Positions 55,640 through 64,000 of a stretch of DNA of 64,000 nucleotides are shown piece after piece. A program made the translations under genes and the position numbers. Every line of letters begins with the position of its first letter. Position 1 is the stretch's first letter. The notes below the pieces were generated by a model. It was not told the origin of the DNA, did not search any database, and saw nothing but the letters and a program-made list of their open reading frames with translations. Source of the stretch: Marinobacter sp. (GTDB lineage Bacteria > Pseudomonadota > Gammaproteobacteria > Pseudomonadales > Oleiphilaceae); assembly GCA_030149475.1 (NCBI GenBank), contig JASBRL010000096.1, forward strand, positions 62,001 to 126,000. Direction: 5' to 3'.

Positions 55640-55714
55640 CAGGACGGTGCGTCCCGGTCTACATGGGGCAGGCCAGTCAGTGCGAATCATTCAATTTCTG
55701 GAGACAATTCCGTC

Positions 55715-57190
55715 ATGGCAGAGCAGAGCATGACCCGCTGCGACCTGATGATGTTCGGTGCGCTTGGCGATTTGGCCCAACGCAAACTGTTCCCTGCACT
55801 CTACCAACTGGAACGCGCCGGGCTACTGGAAAAGGATACCCGGATTCTTGCACTGGCCAGGGACAAGGTGGATACCGCCGGCGCCCGGCGCCAACTGGAA
55901 GAGAAGGTGCGCACCTACGTCAAGGATGACGAACTGGACAGCGATACACTCGCTCACTTCATGGAGCGTATTGATTATATCTGCTTTGATTTCAGCGACA
56001 CCGATGGCTATCAGCAGTTGAATGACTGGCGTGAAAAGGGCGGCGGAGCGCTGATTGTCTATATGGCAACGCCGCCGTCCATTTACGGGATGATCGCCCG
56101 CAACCTTCGCTCCGAAGGGTGCTGTGATGAGCGCACCCGCGTGGTTGTCGAAAAACCGATTGGCCACGACCTGGATTCGTCCAGGGTTATCAACGATCAG
56201 CTTGCCGATGTGTTCAACGAAAACCAGCTGTTCCGGATCGACCATTACCTGGGCAAGGAAACCGTCCAGAACCTGATTGCATTGCGCTTTGCCAATAATC
56301 TGTTCGCCACCCAGTGGAATCAGAACCACATCTCTCATGTGGAAATCACTGTAGCCGAAAGTGTCGGTATCGAGGGCCGCTGGGGGTATTTCGACAAGGC
56401 CGGCCAGATGCGGGACATGATTCAGAACCATCTGCTACAGCTGCTGTGCCTGATCGCGATGGACCCGCCGTCGGATCTGTCAGCGGACAGTATTCGCGAT
56501 GAGAAAGTGAAGGTGCTCAAGGCGTTGCGTCCGATTACGCCGGATCTGATGGAAACCCACCTGGTCCGTGGGCAGTATACGGCGGGCACGAGCATGGGCA
56601 AGCCAGTGCCGGGCTACCTCGAAGAGGACGATGCCGCCAAGGGCAGCACCACGGAAACCTTCGTGGCCCTGAAAGCGGAGATCCATAACTGGCGCTGGGC
56701 AGGGGTTCCATTTTATATCCGTACCGGTAAACGGCTGCCGGAAAAGCTGTCGCAGATCATTATTCATTTCAAGCCGGCCCCGCATTACATCTTTGATCCG
56801 GATCAGAAACACCTGGCGAATAACAAGCTGATCATCCGGCTGCAGCCCGATGAAGGCATGTCGTTGCAGATTCTGACCAAGGACCAGGGGCTGGACAAAG
56901 GCATGCGGCTGCGGCAGGGGCCTCTGGAGCTGACCTTCTCGGAGGCGTTCAATTCGCCGCGCATTCCGGATGCCTACGAACGTCTTTTGTGGGAGGTCAT
57001 GAAGGGCAATCAATACCTGTTTGTGCGTCGGGACGAGGTGGAGTATGCCTGGCGATGGGTGGACCAGGTCATGTCTCACTGGGATGATCAGGCCGCCTAT
57101 CCGAAGCGCTATGCCGCCGGCACCTGGGGGCCCGTTGCCTCCATTGCCTTGATCACCCGTGATAACCGGAGCTGGTATGAAGATGCCTGA
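55715..57190 (+). CDS. zwf: Glucose-6-phosphate 1-dehydrogenase
   Basis: [22 protein letters not shown] signature; [36 protein letters not shown] upstream of ATG 55715. Confidence 0.97.
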   Translation: MAEQSMTRCDLMMFGALGDLAQRKLFPALYQLERAGLLEKDTRILALARDKVDTAGARRQLEEKVRTYVKDDELDSDTLAHFMERIDYICFDFSDTDGYQQLNDWREKGGGALIVYMATPPSIYGMIARNLRSEGCCDERTRVVVEKPIGHDLDSSRVINDQLADVFNENQLFRIDHYLGKETVQNLIALRFANNLFATQWNQNHISHVEITVAESVGIEGRWGYFDKAGQMRDMIQNHLLQLLCLIAMDPPSDLSADSIRDEKVKVLKALRPITPDLMETHLVRGQYTAGTSMGKPVPGYLEEDDAAKGSTTETFVALKAEIHNWRWAGVPFYIRTGKRLPEKLSQIIIHFKPAPHYIFDPDQKHLANNKLIIRLQPDEGMSLQILTKDQGLDKGMRLRQGPLELTFSEAFNSPRIPDAYERLLWEVMKGNQYLFVRRDEVEYAWRWVDQVMSHWDDQAAYPKRYAAGTWGPVASIALITRDNRSWYEDA

Positions 57191-57899
57191 GCTGGACTGG
57201 CCGGCCGGTGTAATCACGGTTGAAGAGAAAGACCCGCAGGCGGCTGCGCAGCGGCTGGCTGATCGTGTGGCCGGGCAGCTCAGGGCGGCGCTGGCGTCGG
57301 TCGGGCGCGCGAGCATGGCGGTGTCCGGAGGCTCGACACCAGCGCCGTTTTTCGAGGCTCTGCGCACCCGTGATTTGCCCTGGGAGCGGGTGGATATCAC
57401 GCTGGCCGATGAGCGTTGGGTGCCGGAAACAGACCCCGCGAGTAACGCAGGATTGGTCCGGGCGTCGCTGATGAAGGGCCGTGCCGCAGCGGCAAATTTC
57501 GTCCCGCTGTGGCACGAGGCACCTTCGATGATTGCCGGGCAGGCCCTGAGCGAGGAGGCGTTGTCCGTCATGCAATGGCCGCTGGATGTGCTGGTGCTGG
57601 GTATGGGCAATGATGGCCATACCGCCTCGCTGTTTCCTGATGCGCCCGAATTGCCGGTGGCGCTGGCCCCGGACACCGTTGGCCGGACAGTGATTTTACG
57701 ACCGCCGTCTCAGGCGCGGGAGCGGCTGTCACTGACCTACAGAACCCTGCGGGCTGCCCGGTTCACCGCGCTGCATCTTAAAGGGGAAGACAAACTGGTA
57801 ACGCTTGAAAAAGCGCTGTCCGATCTTGCAGACGTTCAGACCATGCCGATACGCGGGTTTCTGAGGCCCGGGCTGGAAGTGATCTGGAGTCCGGGCTGA
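57177..57899 (+). CDS. pgl: 6-phosphogluconolactonase
   Basis: [55 protein letters not shown]; overlaps the zwf 3' end. Confidence 0.96.
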   Translation: MKMPELDWPAGVITVEEKDPQAAAQRLADRVAGQLRAALASVGRASMAVSGGSTPAPFFEALRTRDLPWERVDITLADERWVPETDPASNAGLVRASLMKGRAAAANFVPLWHEAPSMIAGQALSEEALSVMQWPLDVLVLGMGNDGHTASLFPDAPELPVALAPDTVGRTVILRPPSQARERLSLTYRTLRAARFTALHLKGEDKLVTLEKALSDLADVQTMPIRGFLRPGLEVIWSPG

Positions 57900-57961
57900 G
57901 CGAGGCCGGCCATCAGGTTGATGCTGATTTTCGTTTTAATTGCTAATGAAGTGAGTTCGAT

Positions 57962-58618
57962 ATGTCTCAATTATCCATGCACCACCGCCATCAGGTTCAG
58001 TCGCTGATGGCGGCCTGTCCGTTGGTGCCGGTTATCACTATTACTGATCCTGACCAGGTAATACCGCTGGGTCGCGCCCTGGTGGACGGTGGTATCCGGA
58101 TTCTTGAAGTGACCCTGCGCACAGAACATGGCCTGGGTGCGATTCATCAATTACGGAAGGCCTTTCCGGATGTATGGGTCGGCGCCGGTACCGTGGTGCA
58201 GGTCAGTCAGTATCGGGAAGCCGAGGTGGCCGGTGCTCAGTTTGTGATCACTCCCGGGGTGACCGAGTCCATTCTTGATTATGGTCTGACTGCGCAGGCG
58301 CCGTTATTGCCCGGGGTCTCCACGATTTCGGAAATGATGACGGGATACCGGCTGGGCTATCGCGAATTCAAGTTTTTTCCGGCCGAAGTCGCCGGCGGGA
58401 TACCGGCGTTAAAGGCGTTTTCCGGTCCGTTTCCGGACGTCACTTTCTGCCCGACCGGAGGTATTCGCCGCGATACCGCGCGCGATTATCTCGCACTGCC
58501 GAATGTTGCAGCGGTGGGTGGAACCTGGCTGACGCCGGCGGATAAACTGGCGGCGGGTGACTGGCAGGGCCTCTCTGACATTGCCAGTGGTAGCCTGCGG
58601 GATATACTGGCGTCTTGA
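57962..58618 (+). CDS. eda: 2-dehydro-3-deoxy-phosphogluconate aldolase
   Basis: LVDGGIRILEVTLRTEHGLGAI, VGAGTVV, EFKFFPAEVAGGIPALKAFSGPFPDVTFCPTGGI. Confidence 0.97.
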   Translation: MSQLSMHHRHQVQSLMAACPLVPVITITDPDQVIPLGRALVDGGIRILEVTLRTEHGLGAIHQLRKAFPDVWVGAGTVVQVSQYREAEVAGAQFVITPGVTESILDYGLTAQAPLLPGVSTISEMMTGYRLGYREFKFFPAEVAGGIPALKAFSGPFPDVTFCPTGGIRRDTARDYLALPNVAAVGGTWLTPADKLAAGDWQGLSDIASGSLRDILAS

Positions 58619-58688
58619 TATCCCGGGCCCGCCTCATTGTTATGCGATAGCGCGGGTTTGCGCCGCGACGGGGACGATGCGGTGCCGC

Positions 58689-60470
58689 TCAGGAGTCCTG
58701 GCGCTCTGTCTGGTCCTCCTCAAACAACTCCCGCAGTTCCTCGGCTGCTTCTTGGGCGGACTGCAGAATCTTGTCGCGATCTTCGTGCAGGCCATGCTGT
58801 CGCAACAGGTTGCGCTCGTCAGTTTGCCGGAACAGTGTGGCTAGGTCATGGGCTTCACTGCGATCGCGCCCCAGCGCCACCAGCATTTCCTCGGCCATGT
58901 GCAGGGCAGACAGGAATGTCTCCCTGACCAGCCAGTGGACGTTCAGGTCCATCAGTCGATGGGCGTGCAGACGATTGCGGGCGCGTGCCAGTATGCGGAC
59001 GCCCGGAAATTCCTCCCGTACCAGGGCGGCCGTGCGCAGTGACGTGCTGACGTCGTCGATCGCCAGAATCAGGACTTTCGCCTCGTCCAGTTTGGCTGCC
59101 CGCAGTATATCCAGTTGTGACGCATCGCCGTAGTGAACAATATTGCCGAACCGGCGCACAACGTCTACCTGTTCCGGGTTGATGTCCAGGGCGGTAAAGG
59201 GAATGTTCAGCGAGCCCAGCATGCGGCCGCAGATCTGGCCAAAACGGCCAAAGCCGGCAATCACGACACCCGTGCGCTCGTCATCAAATTCATCGAACGG
59301 CAGCGGCTCGTCCGGGAAATGGCGCCGGGTCATCTGCTCCATGGCCGATACCACAAGCGGGGTAAAAATCATCGAGAGTGTGATGATGGCTGTCAACTGA
59401 CCGCCCAGTGTCCGGTCGATCAGTCCCAGTTGCACACTCAGGGCAAACAGCACGAAGCCGAACTCGCCGCCCTGGCTGAGCAACAGTCCAAGTCGCAGTG
59501 CCGCTTTGGGTTTGAGGTGTCCACCGAAGCGGCCCACCAGGGCGATCAACAGGGTTTTGACGATCATCAGGGCCAGCGTGGCAAGCACCAGACGCACCGG
59601 TTCCCGCAAAATCTCTGTCAGATTCAGGGTCATGCCGACCGAGATGAAAAACAGCCCCAGTAGCAACCCCTTGAACGGTTCAATGTCGGCTTCCAGTTGG
59701 TGGCGAAACTCGGAGTCCGCGAGCAGGACGCCGGCCACAAAGGCGCCGAGCGCCATGGACAGGCCCACTGTTTCCATCAGGAAGGCGGTGCCGGAGACCA
59801 CCAGCAGGGCTGCCGCGATGGAAATTTCACGCACACGGGTTGTGTGTACAAAGCGCAGTACGTGGCGAATGAGGTAGCGGCCCACAATGATGATTGCGGC
59901 AAAGCTCAGCACAACCCGGCCGGAATCAAGCAGCATCTGCTCCCAGTTGCCATGGTCGTTGTCGCCGGCGAGGAACGGCAGAAACGCCAGGAATGGCACC
60001 ACGGCCATGTCCTGGAACAGCAGGATGGTAAAGGCAAGACGACCGTGCCCGGACGACAGTTCGCCCTTTTCGGCCAGTAACTGAAGCACGAAAGCCGTCG
60101 ATGACAGGGCAAGGCCGCAGCCGATCACCACCGCGACGTTCACGGATTTTCCAGCCAATATCAGCAGGCCGCCGATGGCCAGGATGCAGGTCAGTACCTG
60201 TAGACTGCCCAGGCCAAAGATCGGCTTTCGGAGGGCCCGCAAGCGCGAGAACTGAAGTTCCAGACCGATGACGAACATCAGCAACACGACGCCGAACTCG
60301 GACACATGGAACATCCGCTCAACATCACTGAACACCGAGAGACCGGCCGGGCCGATCAGCAATCCGGCGGCTATATAACCGAGTATTGCGCCAAGGCCGG
60401 CCCGCTTGAATAGCGGTACGGCAATGACAGCCACCAGAAACAGGCTTACGACTTGGCTCAGTGGGCTCAT
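58689..60470 (-). CDS. CPA2 family monovalent cation:proton antiporter with RCK/TrkA-N domain (KefB/KefC/YbaL-like)
   Basis: LGAILGYIAAGLLIGPAGLSVFSDV, LLSQGGEFGFVLFAL, GVVIAGFGRFGQICGRMLGSLNIPFTALD. Confidence 0.93.
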   Translation of the reverse strand: MSPLSQVVSLFLVAVIAVPLFKRAGLGAILGYIAAGLLIGPAGLSVFSDVERMFHVSEFGVVLLMFVIGLELQFSRLRALRKPIFGLGSLQVLTCILAIGGLLILAGKSVNVAVVIGCGLALSSTAFVLQLLAEKGELSSGHGRLAFTILLFQDMAVVPFLAFLPFLAGDNDHGNWEQMLLDSGRVVLSFAAIIIVGRYLIRHVLRFVHTTRVREISIAAALLVVSGTAFLMETVGLSMALGAFVAGVLLADSEFRHQLEADIEPFKGLLLGLFFISVGMTLNLTEILREPVRLVLATLALMIVKTLLIALVGRFGGHLKPKAALRLGLLLSQGGEFGFVLFALSVQLGLIDRTLGGQLTAIITLSMIFTPLVVSAMEQMTRRHFPDEPLPFDEFDDERTGVVIAGFGRFGQICGRMLGSLNIPFTALDINPEQVDVVRRFGNIVHYGDASQLDILRAAKLDEAKVLILAIDDVSTSLRTAALVREEFPGVRILARARNRLHAHRLMDLNVHWLVRETFLSALHMAEEMLVALGRDRSEAHDLATLFRQTDERNLLRQHGLHEDRDKILQSAQEAAEELRELFEEDQTERQDS

Positions 60471-60634
60471 GGTTTACCTTCGTCACGTTCAGGAGGTTTG
60501 CCAGCAGCTTACCGGTTGAACCACCGGCTGTCCCGAACACGTTGGTCGAAAAGAGCTGCTGGCCGAAGAGAGCCGATGATCAAGTGTATTGGCGCTGCCG
60601 CTTTTCCTGAACGCCTGCGACAACCCGGGCGGTC

Positions 60635-62083
60635 TCAGCGCACGTCAGAGCCGACCCGGACAATCTTCATGGTATTGGTGCCACCCTGGGCGTTGACGTA
60701 ATCGCCTTTGGTCATCACCACCAGGTCGCCTTCGCTGACGACGCCGCGCTGCTGCAGTTCCCGGACCGCCTGGGCGTTGGTCTCTTCCGGCGGGAGGGTG
60801 ACCGAGTCAAAGGGTACCGTCTGTACACCCCGATAGAGGGCCACGCGGTGCTGGGTGCTGTGATGACGTGAGAATGCGAAGATAGGCAGGCTGGATTTGA
60901 TCCGGGACATCATCAGCGGAGTGGCGCCGGTCTCGGTCATACAGATGATGGCCTGGACATGCTCAAGGTGATTGGCTGCGTACATGGCTGACAGTGCAAT
61001 GGCTTCATCCACGCCTTCCATGGACTCATGGATTCGATGCTTGGAGGTATGTGTGGACGGATGGTTCTCCGCGCCGATGCAGATGCGCACCATCGCCTCA
61101 ACCGCCTCCTTGGGGTAGTCGCCAACAGCCGTCTCCGCCGACAGCATGACCGCATCAGTGTAGTCAAAGACGGCGTTGGCGACGTCCGACACCTCAGCGC
61201 GTGTAGGCATCGGGTTGTCGATCATCGATTCCATCATCTGGGTGGCGGTAATCACCACTTTGTTCAACGCCCGGGCCCGGTTAATGATGTGCTTCTGGAC
61301 GCCCACCAGTTCAGCGTCGCCAATTTCCACCGCCAGGTCCCCCCGGGCCACCATGACCGCATCGGACGCTTCGATCACCGCATCGAGGGCGGCATCATCG
61401 TGGGCCAGCTCGGCCCGCTCGATCTTGGCCACCAGCCCGGCAGACGACCCGGCTTCCTTGAGCAGGGCACGGGCGATGTTCATGTCTTGTGCGGTGCGGA
61501 CAAATGACACGGCCACATAGTCAGCGCCCAGCCTGGCGGCAGTCTTGATGTCCTGTCGGTCCTTTTCGGTCAGCGCGTCCGCCGACAGGCCGCCACCGCG
61601 CTTGTTGAGCCCCTTGTTGTTGGACAGGGGGCCGCCAATGGTGACCCGTGAGGTGATGCTGTGATCGTCCACCGCTTCTACCGTCATTTCGATGCGTCCG
61701 TCATCAAGGACCAGCGTATCGCCGGGGTGAACATCGTTGATCAGTTGCTCATAGTCGATGCCGACGGCGTTTTCGGTGCCCGCTTCCTTGTCCATGGTGG
61801 CGTCGAGTACAAATTGCTGGCCGGGTTTGAGGGCGACCTTGTTTTCCGCGAACCGGGCGATTCGGAGTTTGGGGCCCTGCAGGTCGGCAAGCAATGCCAC
61901 GAAACGCCCCTGCGATTCAGCCGTCTCACGCACCAGTCTGGCGCGCTCGATGTGATCTTCGGCGCTGCCGTGAGAGAAGTTTAAGCGGGTTACGTCCACG
62001 CCGGCGGCAATAATCCGCGCCAGGGATTCGGGCGAGTCGGTGGCCGGGCCGAGCGTGGCGACGATCTTGGTGCGCCTGAGCAT
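60635..62083 (-). CDS. pyk: Pyruvate kinase
   Basis: [79 protein letters not shown]. Confidence 0.97.
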   Translation of the reverse strand: MLRRTKIVATLGPATDSPESLARIIAAGVDVTRLNFSHGSAEDHIERARLVRETAESQGRFVALLADLQGPKLRIARFAENKVALKPGQQFVLDATMDKEAGTENAVGIDYEQLINDVHPGDTLVLDDGRIEMTVEAVDDHSITSRVTIGGPLSNNKGLNKRGGGLSADALTEKDRQDIKTAARLGADYVAVSFVRTAQDMNIARALLKEAGSSAGLVAKIERAELAHDDAALDAVIEASDAVMVARGDLAVEIGDAELVGVQKHIINRARALNKVVITATQMMESMIDNPMPTRAEVSDVANAVFDYTDAVMLSAETAVGDYPKEAVEAMVRICIGAENHPSTHTSKHRIHESMEGVDEAIALSAMYAANHLEHVQAIICMTETGATPLMMSRIKSSLPIFAFSRHHSTQHRVALYRGVQTVPFDSVTLPPEETNAQAVRELQQRGVVSEGDLVVMTKGDYVNAQGGTNTMKIVRVGSDVR

Positions 62084-62096
62084 GATGTCTGAATCC

Positions 62097-62114
62097 TTGT
62101 AATCGTTGTAATCG
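62097..62114. repeat. Perfect 9-bp tandem duplication upstream of pyk
   Basis: TTGTAATCG at 62097-62105 and 62106-62114. Confidence 0.95.
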
Positions 62115-62209
62115 CGTACCGGGCGCGATGAGCGCGCCGGATCCACGGAAGGGCTCTCAGGAACGAGCGGCGGATTATCCTATAAGGATACCCGATCGCC
62201 CGCTCAGGA

Positions 62210-63214
62210 TTAATGGCTCGCTTTGATCAGTGCCAGGGTATTGTCCAGCATCCGGTTGGAAAAACCCCATTCATTATCGTACCAGGCCATTACCTTGGCC
62301 TGACGCCCCATGACCCGGGTGTGGTTGGCATCATAGATGCTCGACAAGGCGTTGTGGTTGAAGTCTACACTGACCAGCTTCTCACTGTTATACCCCAGGA
62401 TGGCGCTGTCCGCAGCCGCTGCCCGCACGGCATCATTGAGCTCATCAATCGTCGTATCGCGGGTGGCGATAAAGCTGAAGTCCACCAGCGAAACGTTGAT
62501 GGTGGGCACCCGCACGGCCAGGCCGTCCAGTTTGCCATTCAGCGACGGAATAACCTTGCCAATGGCGGCGGCGGCCCCGGTTTTGGTCGGAATCATCGAC
62601 TGGGTTGCCGAGCGGGCACGGTACAGGTCCGAGTGGTAGACATCGCTCAGCTTCTGGTCATTGGTGTAAGAGTGAATGGTCGTCATCAGTCCGCTGTCAA
62701 TGCCGATCGAATCATGCAGCGCTTTGACCACCGGTGCCAGGCAGTTGGTCGTGCAGGATGCGTTGGAAATGATCCGGTGATCAGCGGTGAGGATGTTGTC
62801 ATTGACGCCGAAGACGATCATCGCGTCGGCATCGCTGGACGGTGCCGAAATGATCACCTTGCGGGCGCCGGCGCGCAAGTGGCCTTCCGCATCACTGCGG
62901 CTGGTAAACAGCCCTGTGCACTCCATGACCACATCAACATGGTAGTCTTTCCAGGGCAGGCTGTCCGGATCCCGGGTCGCGCTGATGGCAATGCGGTCAC
63001 CGTTTATGGAAATGGATTCGGAGTCGTGACTGACGATGCCGCTGAAGCGCCCGTGAACGCTGTCATACTTCAGCAAGTGGGCGTTGGTTTCAGCGTCGCC
63101 CAGATCGTTAATGGCGACCACCTGGATCTGGTCCCGGTAGTTATTTTCATACAGGGCGCGGACCACATTGCGCCCGATGCGACCGAAACCGTTGATAGCA
63201 ATACGAATAGTCAT
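62210..63214 (-). CDS. gap: Glyceraldehyde-3-phosphate dehydrogenase (type I)
   Basis: [54 protein letters not shown]. Confidence 0.97.
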   Translation of the reverse strand: MTIRIAINGFGRIGRNVVRALYENNYRDQIQVVAINDLGDAETNAHLLKYDSVHGRFSGIVSHDSESISINGDRIAISATRDPDSLPWKDYHVDVVMECTGLFTSRSDAEGHLRAGARKVIISAPSSDADAMIVFGVNDNILTADHRIISNASCTTNCLAPVVKALHDSIGIDSGLMTTIHSYTNDQKLSDVYHSDLYRARSATQSMIPTKTGAAAAIGKVIPSLNGKLDGLAVRVPTINVSLVDFSFIATRDTTIDELNDAVRAAAADSAILGYNSEKLVSVDFNHNALSSIYDANHTRVMGRQAKVMAWYDNEWGFSNRMLDNTLALIKASH

Positions 63215-63238
63215 AGTTGGGCTCCATCGGGAAATGTT

Positions 63239-63269
63239 CGTAGTTGTTTTATGTAGTAAATATAACAAC
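63239..63269. promoter_or_regulatory. Candidate operator in divergent gap/edd region
   Basis: CGTAGTTGTTTTATG shared with zwf; part of an inverted repeat GTTGTTTTAT-N7-ATATAACAAC (one mismatch). Confidence 0.5.
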
Positions 63270-63380
63270 AAAAAACGAAAATTTGAACTGTTACCCGTGA
63301 ATCATACTAAAAAAGAAAGTAAACTTACGTCCATAATAACGATTTTTGAATTGACTCTGGAAACACGGTAGGAGAACGGT

Positions 63381-64000
63381 ATGCACGCCACGGTTGAAAA
63401 AGTGACCCAGCGAATCATCGAGAGGAGCCGCGGTACGCGAGAGGATTACCTGGGCCGGATGAATACGCTCAAGGCTCAGTCTCCGCATCGCGGCGTACTG
63501 TCCTGCGGTAACCTGGCTCATGGTTTTGCCGCCTGTCAGCCGGCCGACAAGGACACCCTCAAGTTCATGAACAAGGCCAATGTGGCCATTGTCTCGGCGT
63601 ACAACGACATGCTCTCGGCGCATCAGCCCTACGAGCGCTTTCCCGACATCATCCGGGAAGCGGCCCACGGCATGGGCTCGGTGGCCCAGTTTGCCGGTGG
63701 AACACCGGCGATGTGTGACGGCGTTACCCAGGGGCAGCCGGGTATGGAGCTGAGCCTGTTCTCCCGTGATGTGATTGCCATGAGCACGGCGGTCGCTCTG
63801 AGCCACAACATGTTTGATGCAACCCTGCTGCTGGGGATCTGCGATAAAATCGTACCGGGGTTGTTGTTGGGCTCCCTGAGCTTCGGGTACCTGCCGACCA
63901 TCCTGGTGCCGGCCGGCCCGATGCCGTCCGGCCTTCCCAACAAAGAGAAGCAGCGTATCCGGCAGCTCTATGCCGAAGGCAAGGTCGGCAAGGACGAACT
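63381..64000 (+). CDS. edd: Phosphogluconate dehydratase, truncated by window end
   Basis: My translation from ATG 63381: [57 protein letters not shown]...[41 protein letters not shown]. No stop before 64000, so missing from the ORF track. Confidence 0.97.
   Translation, partial: MHATVEKVTQRIIERSRGTREDYLGRMNTLKAQSPHRGVLSCGNLAHGFAACQPADKDTLKFMNKANVAIVSAYNDMLSAHQPYERFPDIIREAAHGMGSVAQFAGGTPAMCDGVTQGQPGMELSLFSRDVIAMSTAVALSHNMFDATLLLGICDKIVPGLLLGSLSFGYLPTILVPAGPMPSGLPNKEKQRIRQLYAEGKVGKDE

Noticed and set aside
56480-57676. 398-aa frame antisense to zwf/pgl
   Set aside because: Spans two well-supported genes; no recognisable protein.
62213-63256. 347-aa open frame antisense to gap
   Set aside because: Full shadow of gap; repetitive V/H/G/R composition and no domain signature.

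Overview
This 64 kb window is a gene-dense, mostly housekeeping stretch of a gammaproteobacterial chromosome. Gene content and order resemble Pseudomonas/Marinobacter-type genomes, but the genus cannot be fixed from sequence alone. Main blocks: (1) ppsA, rraA, a PilZ protein, an SH3 protein, YciI, a PHP/TrpH-like nuclease, a UPF0149 protein, and rne with a long divergent leader facing rluC; (2) rluC, HAD, sppA, maf/yceF, yceD, rpmF, plsX, fabD, fabG, acpP, fabF, pabC, mltG, tmk, with no fabH and no holB after tmk; (3) an accessory transport cassette: AraC regulator, TAXI binding protein, fused TRAP permease, TauE/SafE; (4) putP, acnB, miaE, a LysR gene next to fpr, kup, lpxH, ppiB, glnS, cysS, glcB, folD; (5) a tRNA Pro-Arg-His-Leu cluster followed by tig, clpP, clpX, lon, hupB, ppiD; (6) an Entner-Doudoroff/lower glycolysis block: hexR, zwf, pgl, eda, a CPA2 antiporter, pyk, gap and edd (edd runs off the window). 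I found no CRISPR array, transposase, prophage or recognisable defence system. I cannot support a claim of a wholly new system. The observations most worth checking are: a 26-bp perfect palindrome near the PilZ gene; a near-identical 15-mer in the zwf and gap/edd control regions; a dyad on the ppsA -10; a hairpin that can occlude the rne ribosome-binding site; the orphan TRAP/TauE cassette in place of holB; and three short perfect tandem duplications at gene borders.
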